A DNA stretch of 64,000 bases from Chloroflexota bacterium (lineage in GTDB: Bacteria; Chloroflexota; Anaerolineae; J036; Brachytrichaceae), in assembly GCA_030550095.1 (NCBI GenBank), contig JAUQQA010000006.1, forward strand, positions 1-64,000, written 5' to 3'. Each line of letters opens with the position of its first letter. Positions within the stretch are counted from its first letter, which is position 1. The notes beneath the pieces were generated by a model. It searched no databases, was not told where the DNA came from, and saw only the letters and a list, made by a program, of their open reading frames with translations. Below are positions 39,655-49,222 of this stretch, one piece after another. The position numbers and the translations under genes were made by a program.

Positions 39655-40158
39655 ATGACGGACTGGATTGTGCTTGGGCTGCTAGGCGTGTTGAGTGTTG
39701 CCTCGGCATTGGGGTTGTTGCTCAGCCGCAATGCCATCTACGCCGCGCTGTTTTTGGTGCTGAACTTCGTGATCGGCGCAGTGATTTATCTTGTGCTCAA
39801 CGCGCCATTCCTCGCCGTTGTGCAGATCAGCGTGTACGCTGGCGCGATCATGGTGTTGTTCATCTTCGTTATCATGTTGCTGGGCGCAGAGCGCCTTACA
39901 CCAGCCGAGAACCCGCCCGGCCTAAACTATCAGCGCCCATTGGCGTTGATCCTGGGCGTGCTGGCTTTAGGGCTTGCGGCGTATGTGCTCCTCACGCGCC
40001 AAGCGAGCGCTGCGCCTGTCGCGCAAAGTGTGGATGCAAGCCCAACAGCGGTCGGCTTGCAACTTTTCAGGAACTACGTTTTTCCGTTTGAGGTCGTTGC
40101 GCTGCTGTTGCTTGCGGCGATGGTCGGCGCGGTGGTGCTCACGCGCAAAACGGAGTGA
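39655..40158 (+). CDS. nuoJ: NADH-quinone oxidoreductase subunit J
   Basis: 167 residues with five membrane helices. The helix 3 segment [21 protein letters not shown] is the family signature, including the conserved glycine region tied to the pi-bulge. It sits between nuoI and nuoK as expected. Confidence 0.94.
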   Translation: MTDWIVLGLLGVLSVASALGLLLSRNAIYAALFLVLNFVIGAVIYLVLNAPFLAVVQISVYAGAIMVLFIFVIMLLGAERLTPAENPPGLNYQRPLALILGVLALGLAAYVLLTRQASAAPVAQSVDASPTAVGLQLFRNYVFPFEVVALLLLAAMVGAVVLTRKTE

Positions 40159-40165
40159 ACGCCTC

Positions 40166-40468
40166 ATGGAGCCAACATCGTTTGTTGTGTTTCTCTCCAG
40201 TGTGCTCTTCGTGATCGGCGCGTTGGGCGTGTTGCTGCGACGCAACGCGCTGATGATTTTCATGTCCATCGAGCTGATGCTGAACGCAGCCAACCTAGCG
40301 TTTGTTGCGTTTGCGCAGCGTTGGGCGCAGCTTGCTGGTCAAGTGTTTGTGTTCTTCGTGATGACCGTTGCTGCGGCTGAGGTGGCTGTTGGCTTGGCGC
40401 TGATCGTGACCATCTTCCGCACCAAGCGCAGCACGAGTGTGGACGAGCTTGCGCAACTGCGAGGGTGA
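40166..40468 (+). CDS. nuoK: NADH-quinone oxidoreductase subunit K
   Basis: 100 residues, three membrane helices. The conserved glutamates of the MrpC-like subunit are present in [12 protein letters not shown] and [14 protein letters not shown] 40166 gives the normal family length, 7 nt after the nuoJ stop. Confidence 0.95.
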   Translation: MEPTSFVVFLSSVLFVIGALGVLLRRNALMIFMSIELMLNAANLAFVAFAQRWAQLAGQVFVFFVMTVAAAEVAVGLALIVTIFRTKRSTSVDELAQLRG

Positions 40469-40471
40469 AGC

Positions 40472-42346
40472 ATGACGCTCCTCATCGTTTCCCCGATCTT
40501 GTTTCCGCTGCTCGGCATGCTGATCAACGCGTTGTTCGGGCAGCGCATGCGCGAGCGTGTAGTGGGGTGGGTGGCGTCGTTTGCGGTGATTGCGGCATTC
40601 GCGGCTTCCGTCGTGCTCTTTGTGCAGCTTAGCCAAAGCCACGGCGAGCCACTGCGCCTCACACTTGCGCCGTGGATCACCGCAGGGGCGCTCAACGTGG
40701 CGTGGGGCTTTTTGGTTGATCCGCTCAGTGCGGTGATGATGCTCATCGTCACGGGCGTCGGCGCGCTGATTCACATCTACAGCATCGGTTACATGCACGG
40801 CGACCCGCGCTTCGCGCGCTACTTTGTGTATTTGAACTTGTTTGTCGCTGCGATGCTGGTGTTGGTGATGGCGGATAACTTCTTGGTGCTATTTGTGGGC
40901 TGGGAGCTGGTCGGTCTGTGCTCGTATCTGTTGATCGGGTTTTGGTTTCAGGATGTTAAAAACGCAGCGGCTGGGCGCAAGGCGTTCGTCGTAAACCGCA
41001 TTGGCGATGTGGGTTTTGTGTTGGGGATGTTGCTCATCTTCGCCACGTTCGGCACGCTGGACTTTGAGACCGTCTTCGCGCAAGTAAAGGTGCGCGGCGA
41101 GTCGCTCGCAGCGGTTGCGAGCTTAATCACGCTGCTGCTGTTCATCGGCGCCACCGGCAAGAGCGCACAAATCCCGCTGTTCGTTTGGCTGCCCGACGCC
41201 ATGGCAGGCCCGACACCAGTGTCGGCGCTGATCCATGCGGCGACCATGGTGACGGCAGGGGTGTACATGATGAGCCGGGCACATGTGCTGTTCGAGTTGG
41301 CACCGACGACGCAAGCGCTGATCGCGTTGGTCGGCGCGATCACGGCGCTGGTGGCAGGGAGTAGCGCGTTGCGTCAGGTGGACATCAAGAAAGTGCTTGC
41401 CTACTCGACAGTCTCGCAGCTGGGTTTCATGGTAGCTGCTGCTGGGTTAGGCGCATACGTCGCCGCGTTGTTTCATTTGCTCACGCATGCCTTTTTCAAG
41501 GCGCTGCTATTCCTAGGCGCAGGCTCGGTGATCCACGCCATGCACGCCGCGCATGGTGATGTTGACCCGCAAGATATGCGCGCCATGGGTGGGCTTGCCA
41601 AGCGCATGCCGTTCACCTTCCTCACGTTCGTGATCGGCGGCTTGGCGCTAGCGGGGCTACCACCGTTGGCGGGGTTCTTCTCCAAAGATGAAGTCCTGCT
41701 CGCGGCGTTCGCAGACAACCCGCTCGTGTTCGTGTTGCTTGGCATCACGGCAGCGTTCACAGCGTTGTACGTAGGTCGGCAGATCGTGCTTGTGTTCCTA
41801 GGAGAGCCGCGCAGCGCCAACGCAGCACACGCGCATGAATCGCCGGCGATCATGACGATGCCGCTTGCGGTTCTTGCTTTGCTCACCCTCGCAGGTGGGG
41901 CGATCAACTTGCCCGGCGGCGGCTGGCTGCATCACTGGCTAGAGCCCGTGCTCCACGAAGCAGCGAAGCCGCTCAACGTTGGGTTGGCGTTGGTGTTCAC
42001 GTTGATCGCGTTGGGCGCGCTGGCGCTCGCCTGGGTGTGGTATCGGGATGCGCAACGCGCGCGCCTCGAAGTGGAAAGCGCGCTGGGGCGCTTCTTGCTC
42101 AGCGCTTGGCACATTGACGCTGTGTATCACGCGACGGTGTTGCGTGCGTTCTACACGTTGAGCACGATCTGCTCGCAGCTTATTGACATTGGCTTGATTG
42201 ACGCTGCGGTGAACGCCGTTGGGCGCAGTGCGCGCGCGGCGGCTGATCAGCTGCGCGCAGCACAAAGTGGCTTCGTGCGTAACTACGGCCTGCTCATGTT
42301 CCTAGGGGTGATCGTGCTTGTGGTCTACTTTGTGGTTGTGCGATAA
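40472..42346 (+). CDS. nuoL: NADH-quinone oxidoreductase subunit L
   Basis: 624 residues, the distal antiporter-like proton-pumping subunit. Core motifs are WELVGLCSYLLIGFW with the conserved Glu, PDAMAGPTPVSALIHAATMVTAG, the HLLTHAFFKALLFLGAG segment and the long C-terminal lateral helix. Its normal partners nuoM and nuoN should follow; nuoM does, after a hydrolase gene. Confidence 0.97.
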   Translation: MTLLIVSPILFPLLGMLINALFGQRMRERVVGWVASFAVIAAFAASVVLFVQLSQSHGEPLRLTLAPWITAGALNVAWGFLVDPLSAVMMLIVTGVGALIHIYSIGYMHGDPRFARYFVYLNLFVAAMLVLVMADNFLVLFVGWELVGLCSYLLIGFWFQDVKNAAAGRKAFVVNRIGDVGFVLGMLLIFATFGTLDFETVFAQVKVRGESLAAVASLITLLLFIGATGKSAQIPLFVWLPDAMAGPTPVSALIHAATMVTAGVYMMSRAHVLFELAPTTQALIALVGAITALVAGSSALRQVDIKKVLAYSTVSQLGFMVAAAGLGAYVAALFHLLTHAFFKALLFLGAGSVIHAMHAAHGDVDPQDMRAMGGLAKRMPFTFLTFVIGGLALAGLPPLAGFFSKDEVLLAAFADNPLVFVLLGITAAFTALYVGRQIVLVFLGEPRSANAAHAHESPAIMTMPLAVLALLTLAGGAINLPGGGWLHHWLEPVLHEAAKPLNVGLALVFTLIALGALALAWVWYRDAQRARLEVESALGRFLLSAWHIDAVYHATVLRAFYTLSTICSQLIDIGLIDAAVNAVGRSARAAADQLRAAQSGFVRNYGLLMFLGVIVLVVYFVVVR

Positions 42347-42369
42347 GGTCCGCAAAACGGAGGTGTGCC

Positions 42370-43062
42370 ATGCTCGTCCGAACACAAACAGTGCATACTG
42401 ATCCCAAGCAGTCGGGCCCGCAGGGGTACTACGTTCGCCCTGATGACGACAAGGCGTATCCTGGCGTGGTACTGATTCAAGAGTGGTGGGGCATTGAGCC
42501 GCACATCCGCGAGTTGGCGATTCGCCTCGCCACGGCGGGGTTTGTCGTGCTCGTGCCCGATCTGTACCACGGCAAAGTCGCCACCGAGCCGGATGACGCG
42601 CAGCGCATGATGATGATGACCCTGGAAAACGTCGAGCGCGCCATTGGCGAGATCATCCTTGCGCTCGAGTATTTGCGCAACGATGAGCACGTGCAGCCGA
42701 AGAAGCTCGGGCTGATTGGCTTCTGCATGGGCGGCTACCTCACCTATCGCGTCGCGGAGCGCTATCCGAACCTCGGCGCGATCTCGCCGTGGTACGGCGG
42801 GGGCTACGACCCAAAGCCGGAAGACGTTGCCAAGATCACAGCACCTGTGTTGGCGATCTACGGCGAAACTGATCCCTGGATCCCGATGGAGCAAGTGCGC
42901 AAGATCGAGTCGCTCTTTAAGGCAGCGGGCAAAGACGCTACGTTCCTTGTTTACAAGGCAGGTCACGCCTTTAACAACCCTGATCACGGGATGTACGTGC
43001 CCGAGGCTGCGAAGGATGCTTGGGCGAAAGCGGTGGCGTTCCTGAAGCAGAAGCTCGTCTAG
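42370..43062 (+). CDS. Dienelactone hydrolase family protein
   Basis: 230 residues, alpha/beta hydrolase. The nucleophile is a Cys in GFCMGG (about residue 118), with Asp in GETDPWIP and His in AGHAFNNP, which is the DLH triad. Family members hydrolyse dienelactones and other esters; the substrate here is unknown. GGAGG lies upstream of ATG 42370. It sits 23 nt after nuoL and 30 nt before nuoM, so it is expressed with complex I. No aromatic degradation genes are nearby. Confidence 0.88.
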   Translation: MLVRTQTVHTDPKQSGPQGYYVRPDDDKAYPGVVLIQEWWGIEPHIRELAIRLATAGFVVLVPDLYHGKVATEPDDAQRMMMMTLENVERAIGEIILALEYLRNDEHVQPKKLGLIGFCMGGYLTYRVAERYPNLGAISPWYGGGYDPKPEDVAKITAPVLAIYGETDPWIPMEQVRKIESLFKAAGKDATFLVYKAGHAFNNPDHGMYVPEAAKDAWAKAVAFLKQKLV

Positions 43063-43092
43063 GCTCCAGATTCCAGCTCACGTCAATCGCGG

Positions 43093-44547
43093 ATGCTCTC
43101 CCTACTCACTTTTTTGCCCCTGGTCGGCGCTGTGGTTGTGGTGCTGGCGCCGCGCAGCAGCGCGCGATGGATTGCGCTCACCACGTCGCTGCTCACGTTT
43201 GTCGTCTCGCTGATCGCTTTGCTGCGCTTCGATCCCAGTGCAGCGGGCTACCAATTTGTTGAATCGCTGCCATGGGTGCCGCAGTATGGCATCACCTACA
43301 AGTTGGGCGTGGATGGCATTAGCTTGTGGTTGGTGCTGTTGACCACGTTCATCTTTCCTGTGGCGCTCTGGTTTTCTGGCGAGTCCATTCACCACCGCGA
43401 GCGCGCCTATTACGCCCTGATGCTGCTCATGGAGACGGCGACACTGGGCGTGTTTCTTGCGCTCGATCTGTTCTTGTTCTACGTCTTTTGGGAGTTTGCG
43501 CTGGTGCCGATGTATTTCATCATCGGCGTGTGGGGTGGGGAACGCCGGCTTTATGCGGCGGTCAAGTTCTTCCTCTACACGATGGTGGGCAGCGTGTTGA
43601 TGTTGGTGGCGATCCTCGTGCTTGGGATCGGTGCGGGCACGTTCGACCTCGAGGCGATCGCGCAGCGCAACGCCGCCTTTCGCAGCGATGTATGGCTCTT
43701 TGCAGCATTTGCCTTAGCGTTCGCCATTAAGGTGCCGATCTTCCCCTTCCACACATGGTTGCCCGATGCACACGTCGAGGCGCCAACACCTGGATCGGTG
43801 ATCCTCGCTTCGGTGCTGCTTAAGATGGGGTCGTATGGGTTGATCCGTTACAACCTCGGCTTATTCCCCGAAGCAAGTGCGTGGGCGGCGCCGGTCCTAG
43901 TCGCGTTTGGCGTGATCGGCATTCTCTATGGTGCATTGGTGGCGTTCGCGCAGAACGACGCTAAGAAGCTCATCGCCTACTCATCGGTGAGCCACATGGG
44001 CTTCATTGTGCTTGGCATCTTTGCGTTGAACGCGATCGGCGTTCAAGGCGCGTTGTTGCAGATGGTGAACCATGGCTTGAGCACAGGCGGCTTGTTCCTC
44101 GCGATCGGTATGCTGTATGAACGAAGGCACACGCGCGACATGCGCCAATTCGGCGGCGTTTGGGCGCGCATGCCTCTCTTCGGCACACTGACCTTGCTGT
44201 TGGTGCTCGCCTCGGTGGGCCTGCCGACGTTAAACGGCTTCGTTGGTGAGTTCACCATCTTGCAGGGGGCTTTCCTGCGCGACCCGCTCGCAGCGGGTTT
44301 TGGCGCGTTGGGCATGGTACTGAGCGCCGCGTATTTGCTCACGTTCTTTCAAAAGGTTTTCCTTGGCGAAAGCCGAGATCCAGCGAATGTGCATCTGCGC
44401 GATCTGAATTGGCGCGAAGTGGCAAGTGTTGCGCCGTTGATCGTGTTGTGTTTTGTGATCGGCGTGTATGCTGCGCCTTTCTTCGGCGCCATGGATGCAA
44501 GCGTCGCGGCGTTGCTCCAGTCCATGAATGTGGCACGCGCTTGGTGA
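43093..44547 (+). CDS. nuoM: NADH-quinone oxidoreductase subunit M
   Basis: 484 residues with about 14 membrane helices, an antiporter-like pumping subunit. Signatures are FWEFALVPMYFIIGVWGG with the conserved Glu, HTWLPDAHVEAPTPGSVILA, and AYSSVSHMGFIVLG. ATG 43093 has no strong ribosome site. The next gene is moeA, not nuoN. Confidence 0.97.
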   Translation: MLSLLTFLPLVGAVVVVLAPRSSARWIALTTSLLTFVVSLIALLRFDPSAAGYQFVESLPWVPQYGITYKLGVDGISLWLVLLTTFIFPVALWFSGESIHHRERAYYALMLLMETATLGVFLALDLFLFYVFWEFALVPMYFIIGVWGGERRLYAAVKFFLYTMVGSVLMLVAILVLGIGAGTFDLEAIAQRNAAFRSDVWLFAAFALAFAIKVPIFPFHTWLPDAHVEAPTPGSVILASVLLKMGSYGLIRYNLGLFPEASAWAAPVLVAFGVIGILYGALVAFAQNDAKKLIAYSSVSHMGFIVLGIFALNAIGVQGALLQMVNHGLSTGGLFLAIGMLYERRHTRDMRQFGGVWARMPLFGTLTLLLVLASVGLPTLNGFVGEFTILQGAFLRDPLAAGFGALGMVLSAAYLLTFFQKVFLGESRDPANVHLRDLNWREVASVAPLIVLCFVIGVYAAPFFGAMDASVAALLQSMNVARAW

Positions 44548-44559
44548 GCGGTGAGTGTG

Positions 44560-45783
44560 ATGCGTGTGTTGACGTTGCTTCCCCCCGCTGAGGCGTTGGC
44601 GCGCCTCAACGCGGCGTTGGATGCAGCAAGGTGTTCGCTGGGCGTCGAGCAAGTGGCTACTGCTCAAGCGCTGAATCGCGTGCTTGCTGAGGATGTGCGC
44701 TCGCCTGTGGATGTGCCCGAATTCCCGCGCAGCGCTGTGGATGGTTATGCTGTCTGGTCCGCTTCAACGCCGGGCGATCTACGCATCGTTGGCGAAGTGC
44801 GCATGGGTGAGATCAGCACGCTGCGCGTTCGCGCAGGAGAAGCGGTGCGCGTGCCGACTGGCGGGCACGTGCCCGAAGGTGCCGATGCAGTGTTGATGCA
44901 GGAACACACTCAGCGCGTTGACGAGCAAACGATCCGTGCTCCTGTGCGGCTGGTGCCCGGTGAGAACGTGATCCACCAAGCTGAAGATTTACATGCAGGC
45001 GATGTCGCTGTGCCTGCTGGGCGGCGCTTGCGCGAGCAAGAGATCGCTGGGTTGCTTGCGTTGGGCATCACACAGGTGTTGGTGCGGCGCAAACCGCGCG
45101 TAGCGTTGATCGCAAGCGGCAACGAACTCGTCCCTGCGGATCAGCCAGTGCGCCGAGGACAAGTGCGCAACATTAACGCGCCGATGCTTGCTGCGCTTGT
45201 GCTGCGGAATGGCGGTGAGCCGCTGGACTACGGCATTTTGCCTGATGAGCGCGCAGCCTTTGAGCAAGCTGCGGAGCGCGCCATGCGCGAAGCGGATGTT
45301 ATCGTGTTCATGGCAGGCAGCAGTGTCGGCGAGCACGATTTTGTTGCTGATGTGGTCGCGCGAATGGGGGCCCCAGGCATCCTTGCGCACGGTATTTACT
45401 TCCGCCCTGGCAAACCGACTTTGTTCGCAGTGTGTGCAGGCAAACCTGTGTTTGGGCTACCTGGGAACCCAATCAGCGCGTTGGTGACGGGCACGCTGTT
45501 CCTCGCACCGACGTTGTGGCGTGTGCAAGGGGCACACAACCCACCCGGGGTTGCTTGGGTGCGCGCTCAGCTGAAGCAAAGTGTTAAATCCCCCCGCGAC
45601 CTAGAGCACTGGATTCCAGTGATCTTGGAACGCGCAGAGGACGGTGCGCTGCTTGCGACGCCGTTCATCGTCAAGTCAAATTTGATCTTCGGCTTGGTGC
45701 GCGCGCATGGCTTAGTCTGCGCGCCGATGGGCGTGAATGAGCTACGTGCAGGGGAGATGATTGATGTGCGTCTCTTCGCCTGA
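44560..45783 (+). CDS. moeA: Molybdopterin molybdenumtransferase
   Basis: 407 residues. MoeA inserts molybdate into adenylylated molybdopterin. Conserved parts are RSAVDGYAV, RVPTGGHVPEGADAV, the GRRLREQEIA domain, LIASGNELV, MAGSSVGEHDF and FGLPGNPISALV, in the usual order of domains. ATG 44560 is chosen; GTG 44551 is in frame. It starts 12 nt after nuoM, in the slot where nuoN is usually found. No molybdoenzyme is seen in the window. Confidence 0.93.
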   Translation: MRVLTLLPPAEALARLNAALDAARCSLGVEQVATAQALNRVLAEDVRSPVDVPEFPRSAVDGYAVWSASTPGDLRIVGEVRMGEISTLRVRAGEAVRVPTGGHVPEGADAVLMQEHTQRVDEQTIRAPVRLVPGENVIHQAEDLHAGDVAVPAGRRLREQEIAGLLALGITQVLVRRKPRVALIASGNELVPADQPVRRGQVRNINAPMLAALVLRNGGEPLDYGILPDERAAFEQAAERAMREADVIVFMAGSSVGEHDFVADVVARMGAPGILAHGIYFRPGKPTLFAVCAGKPVFGLPGNPISALVTGTLFLAPTLWRVQGAHNPPGVAWVRAQLKQSVKSPRDLEHWIPVILERAEDGALLATPFIVKSNLIFGLVRAHGLVCAPMGVNELRAGEMIDVRLFA

Positions 45784-45809
45784 CCGCGCACCATCACGTT
45801 GCTGACCCG

Positions 45810-45815
45810 TATAAT
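45810..45815 (+). promoter_or_regulatory. -10 element of the SH3b protein gene
   Basis: A consensus TATAAT ends 11 nt before ATG 45827. No -35 at 17 bp is clear. Spacing implies a leaderless or nearly leaderless mRNA. Confidence 0.55.
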
Positions 45816-45826
45816 CGCACCCGCTT

Positions 45827-47242
45827 ATGCCGCAGATCAAAATCGCGCGCAAGCTTTTGGGAATGAGTGCTTTACTGGCGCTTGCCGTAAGCAGCGCGCA
45901 CGGAGTTCATGCACAACTCAATCCCGTGGGTGTGAATCTGTTGCAAAACCCGGGTCACGAGCACCCCGGCGTTTACTTTGCAGGTCGCGGTGAGATCAAC
46001 GTTTCTTGGGGGTGGGTGCCCTTCTGGGAAGAGCCTCCGGCGGGTGTTGATCCGCGTGACCCCTACTACCGCACACCAGAATTTCGTCCCGTTTTTGCGC
46101 ATGAGTATCCCAACCGCGTCAAGAGCGGTGGGGGGTCGAACCGATGGTTCAACTTCTACGCGCTCAACCGCAAGGCAGGGGTCATGCAGTATGTTGGCAA
46201 TCTGCCGATTGGTGCGCCCATTCGTTTCACCACATACGCGCAGCTCTGGTCTAGCCAAGAGAACCATTACGATCCTTCACAAGCTGATCGCAACGACGGC
46301 GACATGAAGATCCGGGTGTGCATTGATCAAGACGGCGGACCGCGCAACATGGAGGACCCGGAGCTCGTCTGTTCGCCCTGGGCGCAGCCCAACAATCGCT
46401 GGGAGCAGCTCGTTGTGGATGGCGTGGCGAAGAACGATGTGGTGAACGTGCTTATCTGGAGCACTGCAAGCTTGCCCGTGCAGCACAACGATGCCTATGT
46501 GGATGAGAGCTGCTTTGAGATCTTGCCTGCGCCCAATGCGCCAGGCATTTGCAAAGGTGCAGGGCTTGTGCCGACAGGTGCTGGTGTATTGCCTTTGCCT
46601 GAGGACTACGTGACGCGCCGCACGACGGCGGAAGAACAACGCAGTCTGTTGGCAAACCTCGGCGTTGCTTTGTCTAATGTGCTTGCGCCCGTGCGTGTGC
46701 CGCCAGAGGGTGAGCCTGCGCTTGCAGTCAACGCGCGCGCAAGCCTAAACGTGCGCGCAGAGCCAACGGAGTCAGCGCCAATCCTTGCGCGTGTAAAGCG
46801 TGGTGAGGTGTTGCCAGTGCTTGGCAGGACAGCAGATCGCCGCTGGTTCCTCGTTCGGCTTGCGGACTCACAAGGGTGGGTTGCTGGGCGTTTGACCTTG
46901 CCCAACAAAGCAGCGCAGAATAGCCCTGTGTTGACGAGCACGGTGAGCCGCGCAAGCGATGTTGTGACCGCGACCGCAGCGCTTCAGCCCCCGCCAGATG
47001 ATCAACCCGCGCTCACCGTGAACGCGCGCGAACGATTGAACATCCGCGCAGAGCCGCGCGAGAGCGCAACGGTGATCGGTGTGGCTTTGCGCGGCGAGCA
47101 GCTTGCCGTGCTGGGACGCAGTCCTGACGGGCAGTGGTATCAGGTGCGCGTGGGTGGTGATAAGCGCGGTTGGGTTGCGGCACGGCTCACGCTGCCTAAC
47201 GCCAAGGCGCGCACTGCCCCAGTGATCTCTCTCCTGCCCTAA
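45827..47242 (+). CDS. Secreted protein with two C-terminal SH3b domains
   Basis: 471 residues. Signal peptide about 1-29 (cut near VHA-Q). Residues 30-240 form a beta-rich module (LLQNPGHEHPG start, typical of carbohydrate-binding-like galactose-binding folds). Two bacterial SH3 domains follow (about 300-365 and 393-460), each with the LN[VI]RAEP...V..GE.L.VLGR pattern. SH3b domains bind peptidoglycan, so the protein probably attaches to the wall. The PASTA kinase follows after 15 nt, suggesting a joint role in wall sensing. Confidence 0.8.
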   Translation: MPQIKIARKLLGMSALLALAVSSAHGVHAQLNPVGVNLLQNPGHEHPGVYFAGRGEINVSWGWVPFWEEPPAGVDPRDPYYRTPEFRPVFAHEYPNRVKSGGGSNRWFNFYALNRKAGVMQYVGNLPIGAPIRFTTYAQLWSSQENHYDPSQADRNDGDMKIRVCIDQDGGPRNMEDPELVCSPWAQPNNRWEQLVVDGVAKNDVVNVLIWSTASLPVQHNDAYVDESCFEILPAPNAPGICKGAGLVPTGAGVLPLPEDYVTRRTTAEEQRSLLANLGVALSNVLAPVRVPPEGEPALAVNARASLNVRAEPTESAPILARVKRGEVLPVLGRTADRRWFLVRLADSQGWVAGRLTLPNKAAQNSPVLTSTVSRASDVVTATAALQPPPDDQPALTVNARERLNIRAEPRESATVIGVALRGEQLAVLGRSPDGQWYQVRVGGDKRGWVAARLTLPNAKARTAPVISLLP

Positions 47243-47257
47243 GGCAACAGACGCGCT

Positions 47258-49210
47258 GTGCTTCTCAACAACCGCTACCAGCTCCTAACGCTCCTCGCTG
47301 AAGGTGGGGTAGCGGTGGTGTATGCTGCTTTCGACACGCTGCTGAGTCGGCGCGTTGCAGTTAAGCTTCTCAAAGAACCCTTCGCAAGCGATCCGCTGTT
47401 TGTTGAGCGTTTTCACCGCGAAGCACAACTTGCAGCCAACCTTAGCCACCCTAACATCGTCTCCATTTACGATGTTGGACAGGCGCTCGCCGGACCAACG
47501 ACGTACTACTACATCGTCATGGAGCTGGTGGAGGGCGAGAACCTCGCGCAGCGGCTGCGCCGTTACGCGCGCCCGTTCTCAGTAGAAGAAGCTGTTCAGG
47601 TCGGCGCGCAACTTTGCCAGGCAGTTGGATTCGCGCACAGCCGCGGCTTCGTGCACTGCGACATTAAACCGCAAAATGTGCTCGTGACCTCAAGCGGTCA
47701 AGTGAAGGTTACCGATTTCGGCATTGCGCGTGCTTGGCAAGCCGAACGAGCCTCAGCACCAGCGCATGAAGTTTGGGGAACGCCGTTGTACTACGCGCCT
47801 GAGCAGGCAGCAGGGGCGCCGCCAACGCCAGCCAGTGATGTGTATAGCATCGGCGTTGTGCTCTATGAGCTGCTCACTGCACGCCCGCCCTTCGAGTCGA
47901 GCGATCCGCGAGTGCTCGCGCGCATGCACCAAACTCAACCCCCGCCGCCGATTCATACGCTCAACCCCGCTGTGCCGCTTCAGCTTGAGCGCATTGTGCT
48001 GCGCGCGCTCGCCAAAGACCCAAGCCAGCGCTATCCCGATGCTAACGCCTTTGCGCGCGCGCTTACAGCGTACGCGCAACAGGGAGACGCACGGACCCAG
48101 TTCAACCTTGCGCCAGTCAGCGTCCCCCCAGATTCGCCGCTCGCCACACAGCGCGTTCAGCCAGTTGCAGCTGCGCGCTTGGCAGCTGAGGAGATCAGCC
48201 CAACACGGGCGCGTCGGCAGGAAGGGCCGGATGTCTTGCTATGGCTGCTTGGGCTTGTAGCGTTCTTGTGTGTGCTTGGGCTAGTGCCGCTCTACGTGGC
48301 GGTATATCGCGCCTACACGCGACCTGCGACGAATCTGCCTCTGTTTGCGACGCCTACCGTCTCAGTGGTGATCGGGCAACAAGTGAGCGTGCCCTTGCTT
48401 GTGGGGCGGCCCATCACGGAAGCAGCCTCGCAGGCGGCGGCATTGGGGCTCAGCGTTGTGATTGCAGAAACGCGGGTGAGCGAGGCCGCGATGATCACCA
48501 CGGTGGTTGAGCAGCGTCCAGCGCCGGGCACGTTGTTGATGCCGGGCGACGTGGTCAGCGTGGTGGTCGAAAGTCCGCGCTTTGTGCAGCGCGTTGTTGT
48601 TCCCCCCTGGCTGATAGGCAACACATTAGGTGAACCGATCTCGCGAACCCTGAGCGACGCTGGTTTCCGCGTGATCGTTGAGGAGGTGTTCGACTTCGCG
48701 CCCAGTGGGCTTATCCTGCGCACAGACCCACCTCCCGGATCCGTTGTCGAAGCTGGGCAAACGCTCACGCTGACGATCAGCAGCGGCGGTCGCAAGATGC
48801 TCAACGTCAATCTCAGCCCCATCGTGCTTGAATCGGTTACGCTGCAGCGCGAGCGCTACCGCCCCGGCGAGGTGGTGCAATTCAGTGTGCAATGGCGCGC
48901 GTTGGCGCCAGTGGGGCGGGATTACGCTGTGGGGTGGTATCTGCTCACGCCCGATGCGAATGTTGTGCTTGCTCAAGGTGATGACCGCGCGCCGATGAAC
49001 AACGGCCTGCCTGCGCCCACGCAATTTTGGGTAAGCGGCACGCAGGTCAACGACACCTACGTACTACGCTTGCCATCAACGCTCCCCCCAGGGTCATATC
49101 CACTTTTCATTAGCTTGTACGCTGGGAACGAGCGCTTGCCCGTGCGTGACCCAGGCACGACAACTGCGAAGGACAATCTCGTCCTGCTGCACGTGTTGAT
49201 TGTGCAGTAA
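47258..49210 (+). CDS. Membrane Ser/Thr kinase with PASTA repeats and an extra extracellular domain
   Basis: 650 residues. Cytosolic PknB-type kinase (1-275): Gly loop at 14-19, K36, catalytic loop HCDIKPQN with D135, DFG at 153-155, APEQ at 180-183. Cys replaces the usual HRD arginine, so it is a non-RD kinase. One membrane helix (326-349), two PASTA repeats (about 370-437 and 444-510), then a beta-sandwich-like domain (517-650). PASTA repeats sense muropeptides and wall intermediates. Start GTG 47258. Next gene is the AnmK-MurQ fusion, placing wall sensing beside wall-sugar salvage. Confidence 0.92.
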   Translation: MLLNNRYQLLTLLAEGGVAVVYAAFDTLLSRRVAVKLLKEPFASDPLFVERFHREAQLAANLSHPNIVSIYDVGQALAGPTTYYYIVMELVEGENLAQRLRRYARPFSVEEAVQVGAQLCQAVGFAHSRGFVHCDIKPQNVLVTSSGQVKVTDFGIARAWQAERASAPAHEVWGTPLYYAPEQAAGAPPTPASDVYSIGVVLYELLTARPPFESSDPRVLARMHQTQPPPPIHTLNPAVPLQLERIVLRALAKDPSQRYPDANAFARALTAYAQQGDARTQFNLAPVSVPPDSPLATQRVQPVAAARLAAEEISPTRARRQEGPDVLLWLLGLVAFLCVLGLVPLYVAVYRAYTRPATNLPLFATPTVSVVIGQQVSVPLLVGRPITEAASQAAALGLSVVIAETRVSEAAMITTVVEQRPAPGTLLMPGDVVSVVVESPRFVQRVVVPPWLIGNTLGEPISRTLSDAGFRVIVEEVFDFAPSGLILRTDPPPGSVVEAGQTLTLTISSGGRKMLNVNLSPIVLESVTLQRERYRPGEVVQFSVQWRALAPVGRDYAVGWYLLTPDANVVLAQGDDRAPMNNGLPAPTQFWVSGTQVNDTYVLRLPSTLPPGSYPLFISLYAGNERLPVRDPGTTTAKDNLVLLHVLIVQ

Positions 49211-49222
49211 GTGGAGAGCAAA

